A DNA stretch of 64,000 nt from Gracilibacillus halophilus YIM-C55.5 (GTDB lineage: Bacteria; Bacillota; Bacilli; Bacillales; Amphibacillaceae). The translations under genes and the position numbers were made by a program. Positions 1-8,521 of the stretch are shown here, piece after piece. The stretch spans positions 18,868 through 82,867 of the forward strand of contig NZ_APML01000003.1 in NCBI RefSeq assembly GCF_000359605.1. Direction: 5' to 3'. Positions within the stretch are counted from its first letter, which is position 1, and each line of letters starts with the position of its first letter. The notes below the pieces were generated by a model. The model saw only the letters and a list, made by a program, of their open reading frames with translations. It was not told the DNA's origin and did not search any database.

Positions 1-64
1 ACTAATTATTAACATGAAATGCACGTAGAAGTAGAAAAAATCTTTCTGCATAATTTGATAGAAT

Positions 65-120
65 TTGCAGAAAATCGACAAACTCGTTATAATAGGTAGC
101 TGTAGTTCTGTTTTGAGAAC
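65..120 (+). promoter_or_regulatory. sinR promoter with overlapping SinR-like operator
   Basis: A sigma-A type promoter is visible: TTGCAG at 65-70, a 17-nt spacer and TATAAT at 88-93. Right after the expected start point lies the dyad GTTCTGTTTTGAGAAC (105-120). The half-site GTTCTYT/ARAGAAC is the known SinR recognition sequence in B. subtilis, and the same 16-bp geometry recurs before tasA (28385-28400). The position suggests repression of sinR by its own product; that is inference. An 8-bp inverted repeat (43-50 with 66-73) overlaps the -35 box and is unexplained. Confidence 0.6.
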
Positions 121-259
121 TTTATTACGATTCGTAAACGATTTTTTATCATATTATCCGAAAAATCAATTTATTTCGACAAAAATTATTACTTTATATA
201 GAACAGTAGGTAAACTTGTGTTATTATGGTAATTGAAATGAGAAGGTGGGTGAAATGTT

Positions 260-589
260 GTGATAGGTGAAAAGATTCAAGAATTAAGAAAAGAAAAACG
301 AATGTCGCTGTCTGAGCTAGCTGAACAAGCTGGTGTAGCTAAATCTTACCTTAGTTCAATTGAACGAGGTATTCAATCGAATCCATCCATTCAATTCATT
401 GAAAAAGTCGGTGCTGTCTTACACGTATCAGTAAATGAGTTGATCTTAAGTCAAAGTGATGAAGAATTGATGCAACAATTGGATGAAGATTGGTTGAAGC
501 TAGCAGAAGAAGCGATGAATTCCGGCATTTCTAAAGAGCAATTTAAAGAATTTGTTGAATTTAATAAGTGGAGACAAAATCAAAATTAA
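260..589 (+). CDS. sinR: SinR-family transcriptional regulator of biofilm/motility
   Basis: The 109-residue protein has an N-terminal XRE-type helix-turn-helix (about residues 2-62, with SYLSSIERG in the recognition region) and a C-terminal Sin dimerisation segment (about 73-105, with SGISKEQFKEFVEFNKW), the two-domain layout of B. subtilis SinR (111 aa). SinR is a DNA-binding repressor of matrix genes including the tasA operon, antagonised by SinI. The start is GTG at 260 behind the RBS AAGGTGGG; the ATG at 255 is closed at once by a stop. No sinI is seen beside it, although the window begins 259 bases upstream. A close paralogue such as SlrR is possible. Matching operator dyads lie upstream of this gene and of tasA in the same window. 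Confidence 0.85.
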   Translation: MIGEKIQELRKEKRMSLSELAEQAGVAKSYLSSIERGIQSNPSIQFIEKVGAVLHVSVNELILSQSDEELMQQLDEDWLKLAEEAMNSGISKEQFKEFVEFNKWRQNQN

Positions 590-609
590 ACAGTCAGTAT
601 GTAGTGGGT

Positions 610-657
610 AGTCAGTCGCCTTTTCTGTTTTAAGAATCGGTGGCTGGCTTTTGTTTT
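610..657 (+). terminator. Intrinsic terminator after sinR
   Basis: An 11-bp stem with G-U wobbles (610-620 with 639-649) encloses an 18-nt loop and is followed by a T-rich run. Confidence 0.75.
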
Positions 658-722
658 GCGATTAGCGAGGAGCTTCGTACATTGATTTATTCTCAACTTT
701 TCAATTTTACGGAGGGATGATC

Positions 723-1232
723 ATGAAAAAGTGGTTGTATTGGCTGCTGCCGTTAGGATGGATGGGCGTTATTTTTTATTCATCCGCACAACCTTATCAA
801 CAGCAAGATATCAAACCATTTTTAGGCGGTACATTCGATCTATCATTTTTAATACCATATGTAGACGGAATATCGTTTGTCTATCATCAGGAAGTGGTTA
901 GCGTCGGTGCCTTAGGTATTGAGGGTTTTATCGAATTTTTTATTCGCAAGGGAGCACATTTTACTGTATTCTTTCTGTTAGCGATATTCTTTTTTCTCGC
1001 ATGTCAGAAAACGGTACAGAAACGATCACCTCAACTAATAGCATGTTTTGCATTTTTTTGTACAATAGTGTACGCTATGTTTGATGAATGGCATCAAAGT
1101 TGGACACCGAATCGAACACCCTATGTCGGTGATATATTGATAGATAGTATAGGTGCTGGTTTTGCAATTTTTTGTTTACTAATTTGGATAAAAAAGAAAC
1201 ATGGAAATCGACGTCAACGTCTAATCGTTTAA
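723..1232 (+). CDS. VanZ-like family membrane protein
   Basis: This 169-residue integral membrane protein has about four hydrophobic segments: the N-terminus, two central helices (around GAHFTVFFLLAIFF and LIACFAFFCTIVYAMF) and a C-terminal helix. It carries the VanZ-family signature residues DEWHQSWTPNR followed by GDILIDSIGAG. VanZ of Enterococcus gives low-level teicoplanin resistance, but most chromosomal members have no known function. ATG at 723 was chosen over ATG at 717 because 717 directly abuts the GGAGGG RBS (711-716) while 723 has normal spacing. Its neighbours give no functional link; the gene is flanked by terminator structures and is probably monocistronic or cotranscribed with the small ORF that follows. 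Confidence 0.8.
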   Translation: MKKWLYWLLPLGWMGVIFYSSAQPYQQQDIKPFLGGTFDLSFLIPYVDGISFVYHQEVVSVGALGIEGFIEFFIRKGAHFTVFFLLAIFFFLACQKTVQKRSPQLIACFAFFCTIVYAMFDEWHQSWTPNRTPYVGDILIDSIGAGFAIFCLLIWIKKKHGNRRQRLIV

Positions 1233-1290
1233 GAACGAACCTTATTATAGAATCATATATTAATCACAGAGATCGAAAAGGGGTGAGGAC

Positions 1291-1446
1291 TTGTCGGAGC
1301 AAGAAATGTATCGAAGCATATTGCAACGAATGATAGAGCAAACGGAACGCGAACAGATTAATAATACAAAAGATTTTATTCAGACATTATCACATGAAAT
1401 TAAGCAAAAACATACATTTTCGATAAAAAACTGGGAAACAAAGTAG
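1291..1446 (+). CDS. Small hypothetical protein (51 aa)
   Basis: A TTG-start reading frame follows a good RBS (AAGGGGTGAGG, 1278-1288) and runs to TAG at 1444-1446, directly before a hairpin. The product is hydrophilic and predicted helical, with no signal peptide or Cys. I do not recognise it. Support is the RBS, the spacing and the terminator-like hairpin; it could be spurious. Confidence 0.5.
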   Translation: MSEQEMYRSILQRMIEQTEREQINNTKDFIQTLSHEIKQKHTFSIKNWETK

Positions 1447-1480
1447 AAGAGTGTGATCACTTCATGCACACTCTTCTTCG
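1445..1480. terminator. Hairpin between convergent genes, possible bidirectional terminator
   Basis: A perfect 11-bp inverted repeat (1445-1455 with 1467-1477) lies between the small + strand ORF and the end of the minus-strand yvyE. T-tracts are weak on both sides. Confidence 0.45.
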
Positions 1481-1516
1481 CAACGATTGATTAGGACACA
1501 TTTCCCGGGAAATAGT

Positions 1517-2149
1517 TTACTGATCTATTTCCATATACGTAGGTTCACCTTCCTTGATAGAAACGGAATCATTCGTTATATTGATGATCCAATCATGAAA
1601 TGCTTGTTCTTGTCCGCTTTCTACATAAAGGTGAAAAATAGCATATTCGACATAGTCAATATGATCGATCATATAAGGAGATTGGTGGAGCGCATTTTCT
1701 AACTTCCCTAATAAAGAATAATGAACAGATGCTTCAAACTTTTTGACTAATTTACGCTCGACGACTCCAGTTGTATCAATCGCTAGTGTAGTAGTACTTG
1801 AATATGCACGAATGAGACCACCTGCACCGAGCTTACTACCACCAAAATAGCGTGTAATGACAATAGCTGTATCCTTTAATTCACGTTTTTTTAACACTTC
1901 TAAGATTGGCACGCCTGCTGTTCCACTAGGTTCGCCGTCATCATGAGCCTTTTGAATATGATCATGTTCACCAATCATATAAGCAGAGCAATTATGAGTG
2001 GCATCATGATGTTTTTTCTTGATCCCTGCGATAAATTGCTGTGCAGCTTCTTCTGTTTCAACTCGTTTCACATAACCAATAAAACGAGACTTTTGTATGA
2101 TTTGCTGATCGGATCCTTCATGCTTGACTGTATAGTAATTATTTAACAT
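1517..2149 (-). CDS. yvyE: YigZ/IMPACT family protein YvyE
   Basis: The 210-residue protein matches the YigZ/YvyE family: an N-terminal UPF0029/IMPACT domain (about residues 15-125, with SRFIGYVKRV, DDGEPSGTAGVPILEVL and RYFGGSKLGAGGLIRAYS) and a C-terminal DUF1949 ferredoxin-like domain (about 138-195). Eukaryotic IMPACT modulates Gcn2 signalling; the bacterial role is not settled. The start codon follows a strong RBS (AAAGGAGG on the minus strand). It is divergent from degS, the same neighbourhood as in B. subtilis. Confidence 0.92.
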   Translation of the reverse strand: MLNNYYTVKHEGSDQQIIQKSRFIGYVKRVETEEAAQQFIAGIKKKHHDATHNCSAYMIGEHDHIQKAHDDGEPSGTAGVPILEVLKKRELKDTAIVITRYFGGSKLGAGGLIRAYSSTTTLAIDTTGVVERKLVKKFEASVHYSLLGKLENALHQSPYMIDHIDYVEYAIFHLYVESGQEQAFHDWIINITNDSVSIKEGEPTYMEIDQ

Positions 2150-2276
2150 GATGGATGACCTCCTTTAAATTTTCTACATCGTTTAAAAACATCGAATTAG
2201 GGAAAAAGTGTGTATAAACCCCCTTATCGAATGCCCAATTCAACGAATACATATAATGGAACAGGTGGGTGATGGT

Positions 2277-3433
2277 TTGTCTATGGTTCAAAAAGATCGT
2301 GACTTAGATTATATAATAGATGAGATGATAGATACAGTAAAAAACAGCAAAGACGAAATTTTTCACATTGGAGAAGAATCTCGTCAAGAATATGATCAGT
2401 TGCGGGAAGAATTAGAAGAATTAAAAGAAGAAGTAACACAAGTGATTGATGAAGGCGATTATTTAGAACAACAATCGCGATATTCGCGGAAGCGCTTAGC
2501 TGAAGTTAGCAGAAATTTTCAAACCTATAGCGAAGAAGAGATTCGACAAATCTATGACAAAGCGCATCAAATACAATCGGAATTAACGATGAAAAGAGAA
2601 AAGGAAGCAAGACTAAGAGAACGGCGTGATGATATTGAGAGAAGACTAAAATCCATCGAACAAATGATCGAAAGGGCAGAAGGACTTGTTGGAAAAATTT
2701 CGATCGTACTTAATTATTTAAATGAAGATTTCCGCCAAGTGAGCGATTTGCTTCAGGATGCCCAAGAAAAACAAGCATTTGGACTAAAAATTATTGAGGC
2801 GCAAGAAGAAGAACGTCGTCGCTTATCACGCGAAATTCACGACGGACCAGCACAAATGTTAGCGAATATTTTGTTGCGTTCGGAAGTCGTTGACCGCGCA
2901 TATAAAAAAGGAAACATGGAAAGTGCTGTTGATGAAATGAAAAGCGTCCGGCCATTGATTCGAAATTCATTGCAGGAAGTTCGACGCATTATTTATGACC
3001 TGCGCCCGATGGCATTAGATGATTTGGGACTCATTCCGACGATTAAAAAGTATATCACAACCATTCAAGATTATCATGATATACATATCGAATTTTTTCA
3101 TAAAGGCTTTGATGACCGATTAACAAGCCAATATGAAGTGGCATTATTCCGTTTAATACAGGAATCGATTCAAAATTCCATTAAACATGCGGAAGCGGCA
3201 CAAATTGACGTGAAGATTGAAATCAATGATAAATATGTCATCGCAGTCGTCAAGGATGATGGAAAAGGATTTGATGTTAGTGAAAAGAAAACATCCTTTT
3301 CGGTATTTTAGGCATGACCGAACGAATCGATATGCTTGGCGGCGAGTTCAATATTGATAGTGCAATCGGTGAAGGAACAAAAGTCGTGATCACATTACCT
3401 GCTCCTAACGAAAATCAGGATACAAATAGTTAA
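2277..3433 (+). CDS. degS: DegS sensor histidine kinase (one-base deletion in this sequence)
   Basis: DegS is a cytoplasmic histidine kinase that phosphorylates DegU, controlling exoenzymes, motility and biofilm. Coiled coil fills about residues 30-170, followed by the HisKA_3 box SREIHDGPAQ with phospho-accepting His188 and an HATPase domain (QESIQNSIKHAE, DDGKGF). The frame as given breaks near 3297-3300: reading stops at 3311, while the expected C-terminus (FGILGMTERIDMLGG...) continues in the -1 frame to 3433. Adding one T to the TTTT run restores one frame of 385 residues, the length of B. subtilis DegS. The TTG at 2277 has the better spacing to the RBS AGGTGGG; ATG at 2283 is the alternative. 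The deletion is probably a sequencing error. Confidence 0.88.
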
Positions 3434-3542
3434 AAATTAGGTATAATGGCAAAAGAGTCGATAAAAAAACAGCTCAAGAATTGAATACTCATCGCTGCAT
3501 ATTTACGTATTTACTAGAGGATATAAATAAGGAGGTAGAACG

Positions 3543-4244
3543 ATGGCAACGAATATTGTACTCATTGACGATCACAAACTATTCCGCGAAGGAGTCAAAC
3601 GCATTCTGGAACTAGAAGCAGAATTTAATGTATTAGCAGAGGGAGATGACGGTGCTTCAGCCACAGAACTCGTTCGACAGTATAAGCCCGATGTCGTTTT
3701 AATGGATATCAACATGCCTGGTGTGAACGGTGTGGAAGCAACGGCTAAACTCATCGACACTTTCCCAGCCGTAAAAGTCATCATTTTGTCGATTCATGAT
3801 GACGAAAATTATGTTACGCACGCACTGAAGTCAGGTGCACAAGGATACTTACTGAAAGAAATGGATTCAGATGCACTTATTAATGCGATTACTGTCGTAA
3901 GTGAAGGTGGTTCTTACCTACATCCAAAAGTAACGCATAATTTAGTGAAGGAATACCGTCGTCTCGTTTCAGAAGAAGGAGCCATCTATGAATCCGATGA
4001 TCATTTAGAAAAATTAAAAGATATTGAACATCGACGTCCGCTTCATTTATTAACACGCCGTGAATGCCAAGTACTACAGATGTTGGCAGAAGGAAAAAGT
4101 AATAAAGGCATTTCTGAAGGCTTGTATATTAGCGAGAAAACAGTCAAGAATCACGTCAGCAGCATTTTACAAAAAATGAAAGTGAAAGATCGTACCCAAG
4201 CAGTCGTCATCGCGATTAAAAAAGGCTGGGTGGAAATTTTATAG
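3543..4244 (+). CDS. degU: DegU response regulator
   Basis: This 233-residue NarL/LuxR-type response regulator has a receiver domain (residues 1-120) with the phosphorylatable Asp55 in [10 protein letters not shown] and conserved acidic residues D9/D10, and a C-terminal LuxR-type helix-turn-helix (about 170-225, [19 protein letters not shown] and [13 protein letters not shown]). With DegS it forms the two-component system that controls degradative enzymes, competence, flagellar genes and biofilm. It starts at ATG after AAGGAGGT, about 110 nt after degS, and ends at a strong terminator. Confidence 0.95.
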   Translation: MATNIVLIDDHKLFREGVKRILELEAEFNVLAEGDDGASATELVRQYKPDVVLMDINMPGVNGVEATAKLIDTFPAVKVIILSIHDDENYVTHALKSGAQGYLLKEMDSDALINAITVVSEGGSYLHPKVTHNLVKEYRRLVSEEGAIYESDDHLEKLKDIEHRRPLHLLTRRECQVLQMLAEGKSNKGISEGLYISEKTVKNHVSSILQKMKVKDRTQAVVIAIKKGWVEIL

Positions 4245-4250
4245 ATCGAC

Positions 4251-4285
4251 AAAACGCTCTAGCCTCTGCTAGAGCATTTTGTTTG
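4251..4285 (+). terminator. Intrinsic terminator after degU
   Basis: Inverted repeat 4251-4263 with 4268-4280 (core GCTCTAGC/GCTAGAGC) followed by a T-rich tract. Confidence 0.85.
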
Positions 4286-4305
4286 ATTTTGTTGCTTGCT
4301 TTGAA

Positions 4306-4404
4306 GAAGTTGAGAATAAATTTGCTAGAGTTGAGAATAAAAAGCGCGAAGTTGAGAATAAATCCGCCAAAGTCGAGAATAAAAGCCAAAAACTTGAGAA
4401 TAAA
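4306..4404. repeat. Family A phased array, 5 units, 21-bp period
   Basis: Five copies of the 12-bp core GTTGAGAATAAA (variants GTCGAGAATAAA and CTTGAGAATAAA) begin at 4309, 4330, 4351, 4372 and 4393, exactly 21 bp apart. The three bases before each core are usually GAA or AAA, so each unit is about 15 conserved plus 6 variable bases. The array lies just behind the degU terminator and before degV. Because 21 is a multiple of three, frames stay open and give heptad-like translations (LRIN repeats), but I see no RBS that would make this a gene. Confidence 0.9.
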
Positions 4405-4529
4405 TGATCAACTAGCATGCAAATATGTAGACGAAAATAAAATTTTTACCATATTTCACGTTATCACTATGCACCCTTCCTATTTTTCGATAAAATAAAA
4501 GAAACTAAACATTGGGAGAGGTACAGAAT

Positions 4530-5375
4530 ATGAAGAAAGTTGCTGTCATTACAGATAGTACGGCATACATACCTGAAGTAGTACGCCATGAACAAGATAT
4601 ACATATGGTTCCTTTAAACGTCGTATTCGATGAACAATCTTTTCAAGAAGAAATAGATATAGAAACCGATGATTTTTACCAAAAAGTAAAGCAAGTGGAT
4701 GAATTACCAAAGACATCCCAGCCCTCGATTGGATTGATCACGGAGACATTGGAATCTCTAGCCAATGATTATGAACAAGCCGTTTTTGTTACGTTGTCCA
4801 GCGGCATCAGCGGGACGTATCAATCGGTATTAACTGCAGCGTCAATGGTGGACGCTATCGATGTTCATGCCTTTGATTCCGAGATTAGTTGTATGGCGCA
4901 AGGATATTATGCACTCGAAGCAGCCGAATTAGCAGAAAAAGGCGAAAATGCTGCAAAAATTATTGAGCGACTTGATGAAATCAAACAATCGTTACGTGCT
5001 TATTTTATGGTTGATGATTTGTCGCACTTACATCGTGGCGGTCGCTTGAATGGTGCACAAGCCCTGGTAGGAAGTATGTTACAAGTGAAACCTATTTTGC
5101 ACTTTGAAGACACGAAGATCGTCCCATTTGAAAAAATTCGCACGCAGAAAAAAGCACTAAAGCGTATTTTTCAATTGTTTGATGAAGATGCCTCAACGAA
5201 AGTACCAGTTGTTGCGACCGTGATCCATGCCAATCGCGAGGAACAGGCCAAACGAATCAAACAACAATTAGAGGAACAATATGATAATGTTGAAATCGAC
5301 ATCAGTTATTTTGGCCCTGTAATCGCTACCCATCTTGGAGAAGGAGCCATCGGATTAACATGGTATAAAAAATAA
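4530..5375 (+). CDS. degV: DegV family (FakB-like) fatty-acid binding protein
   Basis: The 281-residue protein has the two-domain DegV (EDD) fold: ITDSTAYIPEV at the N-terminus, the fatty-acid-contacting motif TLSSGISGTYQS (about residues 90-101) and the C-terminal LGEGAIGLTWY. Members bind a fatty acid, and FakB proteins present it to the kinase FakA for phosphorylation and entry into phospholipid synthesis; the ligand of DegV itself is not certain. ATG at 4530 was chosen by its spacing to the RBS GGGAGAGGT (4514-4522). It sits between degU and comFA as in B. subtilis, with the same length. Confidence 0.9.
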   Translation: MKKVAVITDSTAYIPEVVRHEQDIHMVPLNVVFDEQSFQEEIDIETDDFYQKVKQVDELPKTSQPSIGLITETLESLANDYEQAVFVTLSSGISGTYQSVLTAASMVDAIDVHAFDSEISCMAQGYYALEAAELAEKGENAAKIIERLDEIKQSLRAYFMVDDLSHLHRGGRLNGAQALVGSMLQVKPILHFEDTKIVPFEKIRTQKKALKRIFQLFDEDASTKVPVVATVIHANREEQAKRIKQQLEEQYDNVEIDISYFGPVIATHLGEGAIGLTWYKK

Positions 5376-5381
5376 ATCAGT

Positions 5382-5405
5382 CATACGGCGTCTCTGCCGT
5401 ATGAT
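5382..5405 (+). terminator. Perfect 9-bp hairpin between degV and comFA
   Basis: Inverted repeat TCATACGGC/GCCGTATGA (5382-5390 with 5397-5405) with a 6-nt loop. There is no T-run, so it may be an attenuator or mRNA-stabilising hairpin. Confidence 0.35.
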
Positions 5406-5426
5406 CGATAAAAAGGAGTGAACCCA

Positions 5427-6779
5427 GTGTGTGAATCCCTCGGAAAAATCCTCGCCGGGAAGCGCCTCCTCATTGACGAACTCTCGCTCCCATCAAATGA
5501 ATTCCACCAACTGATTGAAAACAACCATTTACGCAAAATTCCTGCCATCACACAACAAAAATGGCGTCGTCAATGCAATCGTTGCGGCAATCAAAATCCA
5601 GCACGATTTGGTCACATTCCTTGTTCTCGATGTGACAGCACACATGTCTACTGTCGCAACTGTTTGCAAACGGGAAGGGTGCTAGCCTGTGAATCGTTGT
5701 ATGAATGGACAGGGCCAGTATCCGATTGGCCATACCAAGAAAATCCATGTGCATGGGAAGGTCAACTCACGACACATCAGCAGTCAGCTGCAGACAAAAT
5801 GCAACAAGTTATTGATCAAAAGCTGAAGCCTCTCATTTGTTGGGCTGTATGTGGTGCTGGGAAAACCGAAATGCTCTTTCCCGCCATTGAATTAGCGATT
5901 AAGAAGCAAAAGCGAATTTGTATCGCCACGCCTCGAGCAGATGTCGTTCGCGAACTTTACCCACGTATAAAAAGCGCATTTCCAAATACCACAATCGAAG
6001 CGTTATATGCTGATACGGCTTATCGAACAGATATTGGGCAAATCGTCATTTCCACCACACATCAATTGATTCGTTACAACCAAGCTTTCGACGTCATGAT
6101 TGTTGATGAAATCGATGCATTTCCATTTCACCATGACAAAACGCTTACCTTTTTAGCGAATCGAGCAGCCAAACAAGAAGCCGCACATATTTACTTAACA
6201 GCCACTCCTCGTGCCAAACAAAAGCGGGACATTCGGCGAAAACTAATCGATGTCGTCTTCGTTCCACGACGTTTCCACGGTCATCCGTTGATCGTTCCAG
6301 AAGAAAAACTAATCATCAAATTGCGCCAAACATTAAACGACGAAAAACTCCCGCCATTTCTCATCCACTATCTCCAACACCGATCAAACAAACGACAATT
6401 ATTAGTATTTGTACCGACAATTAATCGCCTGGCCACTGTAGCCAAAGCCATCGAACCTTTTGCGCAGCACTTAGAAACGGTTCATGCAGATGACACGGCC
6501 CGAAAAGAAAAAATCGATGCCTTCCGCAATCAATCACTGGATGTATTGATTACAACAACGATTTTAGAGCGTGGAGTCACTTTCCCGTCCATTGATGTCA
6601 TCATCTTAGAAGCGGATCATGATGTATTTGATGAAGCTGCCATTGTGCAAATTGCTGGGCGTGCGGGCAGAAGTCCAAATGACCCAGAAGGTGATGTGAT
6701 TTTATGTCATCAAGGAAAAACAAAAGCGATCGTTCAAGCCATCAAACAAATCAAAACTATGAATCAGAAAGGATTTTAA
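5427..6779 (+). CDS. comFA: ComFA, competence ATP-dependent DNA translocase
   Basis: ComFA is a DEAD-box-like motor that drives single-stranded DNA uptake through ComEC. The 450-residue protein has an N-terminal four-cysteine zinc finger (about residues 49-80, CNRCGNQNPARFGHIPCSRC then CRNC), Walker A AVCGAGKTE (about 140), DEID Walker B (about 230), STTHQ and a C-terminal helicase domain ending with VQIAGRAGRSPNDPEG. GTG at 5427 is preferred because the GTG at 5418 lies inside the RBS AAAAGGAG. comFC follows after 2 bases; comFB, which lies between them in B. subtilis, is absent. Confidence 0.93.
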   Translation: MCESLGKILAGKRLLIDELSLPSNEFHQLIENNHLRKIPAITQQKWRRQCNRCGNQNPARFGHIPCSRCDSTHVYCRNCLQTGRVLACESLYEWTGPVSDWPYQENPCAWEGQLTTHQQSAADKMQQVIDQKLKPLICWAVCGAGKTEMLFPAIELAIKKQKRICIATPRADVVRELYPRIKSAFPNTTIEALYADTAYRTDIGQIVISTTHQLIRYNQAFDVMIVDEIDAFPFHHDKTLTFLANRAAKQEAAHIYLTATPRAKQKRDIRRKLIDVVFVPRRFHGHPLIVPEEKLIIKLRQTLNDEKLPPFLIHYLQHRSNKRQLLVFVPTINRLATVAKAIEPFAQHLETVHADDTARKEKIDAFRNQSLDVLITTTILERGVTFPSIDVIILEADHDVFDEAAIVQIAGRAGRSPNDPEGDVILCHQGKTKAIVQAIKQIKTMNQKGF

Positions 6780-6781
6780 CG

Positions 6782-7477
6782 ATGCAATGTCTTTACTGTT
6801 TCACACCAATTATTACGTCAGTTACATGGTCCAATGTATTTTATCCTAGCAGTTTTCAACATTTTTGCTCAAACTGCCTCGAACAACTTTCCATGATTGA
6901 AAAGCCAATCTGCCCTCGTTGTGGCCGCCCGTCCAACAATCTGTGTATCGATTGTCACCGTTGGGAAGAGCGTCCCGATTATGCCAATGTACTCAAGATG
7001 AATCGATCCATTTTTTCATATTCAAATTTTGTCCAAGAACTCATCACCCAGTGGAAATACCAAGGTGATTACGAGCTTATCAAAGGTTTTGCCCCCTTTA
7101 TTCGTAAAGCTTTTTCTGCTAACTTTGGTCAACTAGCAAAATCGCTCACCATTATTCCCATTCCATTAACCCACATGCGCGCATATGAGCGAGCCTTTAA
7201 TCAAGCACAAGCTATTGCTCAAATCATTGCCAATGCATACAAAATTCCAATCATCGATGCACTGAAGCGGAATGAAGAAATCACTGAGAAACAATCAAAA
7301 AAATCACGCTATGAACGGTTGGAAACAAAAAATCCATTTTTCTTATCACAAAAACTTCACACGAATGTATTAATTGTCGATGATATATATACAACTGGAA
7401 TGACGATTCATCATGCTGCAAAGCAATTAAAAAAAGCAGGAAGTCCTTCAATTTATAGTTTTACACTGGCACGATAG
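6782..7477 (+). CDS. comFC: ComFC, competence phosphoribosyltransferase-like protein
   Basis: The 231-residue protein has an N-terminal zinc-binding region (CLYC, CSNCLEQL, CPRCGRP, CIDC) and a C-terminal type I phosphoribosyltransferase fold with the PRPP loop VLIVDDIYTTGMT. ComFC (ComF/GntX family) is needed for DNA uptake and interacts with ComFA. The start ATG at 6782 follows the comFA stop by 2 bases, indicating translational coupling. In-frame codons upstream lie inside comFA and were not used. Confidence 0.92.
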   Translation: MQCLYCFTPIITSVTWSNVFYPSSFQHFCSNCLEQLSMIEKPICPRCGRPSNNLCIDCHRWEERPDYANVLKMNRSIFSYSNFVQELITQWKYQGDYELIKGFAPFIRKAFSANFGQLAKSLTIIPIPLTHMRAYERAFNQAQAIAQIIANAYKIPIIDALKRNEEITEKQSKKSRYERLETKNPFFLSQKLHTNVLIVDDIYTTGMTIHHAAKQLKKAGSPSIYSFTLAR

Positions 7478-7536
7478 TCCAAATAGACTAATATATGCTA
7501 TACTAAAAATAATAGAGACGAAAAGAGGTGTTACGA

Positions 7537-7950
7537 ATGGGAGAGCTAATGAATTGTGCAAGATGTGATCAACTTTTTGTTAAAACAACCAAACCCATTT
7601 GTCAGGACTGTATCAAAGAAGAAGAGGAAAAATTTCAAATTGTATATAATTTCTTACGCGTGCGCGACAATCGTAAAGCTACCATACCAGAGATCGTCGA
7701 AGCAACTGATGTAGAAGAAGATTTAATCTTACAATTTGTCAAAGAGAATCGTCTTCGCCCATCAAAATTTCCGAATCTATCATATCCATGTGAACGTTGT
7801 GGTGAACCCATCGGCTCCGGGAAGATCTGCGAAAACTGTAGCGATGAGTTATCATCCGAACTTCACCAACAAGAAGAAATCGAACAAGTCAAAAAACGAA
7901 ACGAAGACGAAGAACGCCAACGCGTCCGCACCTACTTTACAAGAAAATAG
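7537..7950 (+). CDS. yvyF: YvyF, flagellar operon protein (TIGR03826 type)
   Basis: The 137-residue protein has two CxxC zinc-ribbon-like pairs at the N-terminus (CARC, CQDC), a central winged-helix-like segment (ATIPEIVEATDVEEDLILQFVKENRL) and a second CERC/CENC pair followed by a charged coiled tail. It matches the YvyF family always found ahead of flgM in Bacillus and may be a regulator of late flagellar genes; its function is not established. ATG at 7537 was chosen by its spacing to AAGAGGTG. A strong terminator follows. Confidence 0.88.
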   Translation: MGELMNCARCDQLFVKTTKPICQDCIKEEEEKFQIVYNFLRVRDNRKATIPEIVEATDVEEDLILQFVKENRLRPSKFPNLSYPCERCGEPIGSGKICENCSDELSSELHQQEEIEQVKKRNEDEERQRVRTYFTRK

Positions 7951-7959
7951 AACGAATAA

Positions 7960-7988
7960 GCCCTCCCAATATAAAGAGGGCTTTTTTA
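7960..7988 (+). terminator. Intrinsic terminator after yvyF
   Basis: GCCCTC (7960-7965) pairs with GAGGGC (7976-7981), followed by a run of T. Confidence 0.88.
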
Positions 7989-8002
7989 AGTTTTCACGCA
8001 CA

Positions 8003-8072
8003 TCAAGTCAGAATTCCTGCAGTCACGCCAGAAAAACCAACATGAGGCCAGAATCATCACACTCACCCTAGC
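8003..8072. repeat. Family B phased array, 4 units, 20-bp period
   Basis: Degenerate copies of TGAGGCCAGAAT occur with the CCAGA-type core at 8008 (TCAGA), 8028, 8048 and 8068 (CTAGC), exactly 20 bp apart. The array lies immediately after the yvyF terminator and before the flgM promoter. The outer units are degenerate. Confidence 0.75.
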
Positions 8073-8153
8073 AAAACAAAATTACAGATTGCCCGCATAA
8101 ACCACTCATACTTATCAAACCAACAAAACTATACTATACTAATAAAAAATGAT

Positions 8154-8180
8154 TAAACATTTATACAAATCAGCCGATAT
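8154..8180 (+). promoter_or_regulatory. Sigma-D promoter of flgM
   Basis: TAAA (8154-8157), a 15-nt spacer and GCCGATAT (8173-8180) exactly match the sigma-D consensus TAAA-N14-16-GCCGATAT. It lies about 50 bases before flgM. Confidence 0.9.
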
Positions 8181-8229
8181 TAACGATAGAATAAGTAAGT
8201 GTACGAGGAAAGGAAAGAGGTGAAAGGTC

Positions 8230-8493
8230 ATGAAAGTTCATGGACCCAACCACACGAATGTCAATCCATATCAAAAACAATTTCAAAAGCAGCATGATAT
8301 AAAGAAAAACACTCAACAACAAGAAGATCAACTTCAAATCTCGAATCAAGCAAAAGCGATGCAGAACAAAGAAAATCCACTGGCTGCTCGCCAAGCTTAT
8401 GTCGATGGTATTAAACAACAAGTTGATCATGGTGAATTCAAGCCGGATGCAGTCGAGACGGCTAAGAAAATTATGAATTATTGGAAAGCGTAA
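8230..8493 (+). CDS. flgM: FlgM, anti-sigma-D factor
   Basis: The 87-residue protein has the FlgM C-terminal sigma-binding helices (NPLAARQAYVDGIKQQVDHG and KPDAVETAKKIMNYW). FlgM holds sigma-D inactive until the hook-basal body is complete. The N-terminal half is Gln/Lys-rich and probably disordered, typical of the family. The start follows the RBS AAGAGGTGAAAGG. It is the first gene of the flgM-flgN-flgK-flgL run behind a consensus sigma-D promoter. Confidence 0.93.
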   Translation: MKVHGPNHTNVNPYQKQFQKQHDIKKNTQQQEDQLQISNQAKAMQNKENPLAARQAYVDGIKQQVDHGEFKPDAVETAKKIMNYWKA

Positions 8494-8521
8494 AGCGTAT
8501 TGAAAAAGGAGCAAACTATTC

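Noticed and set aside
4283..4498. Open frame translating as LRIN/LRIK heptad repeats
   Set aside because: It is the translation of a 21-bp-period array; no RBS, and the same arrays occur elsewhere on either strand.
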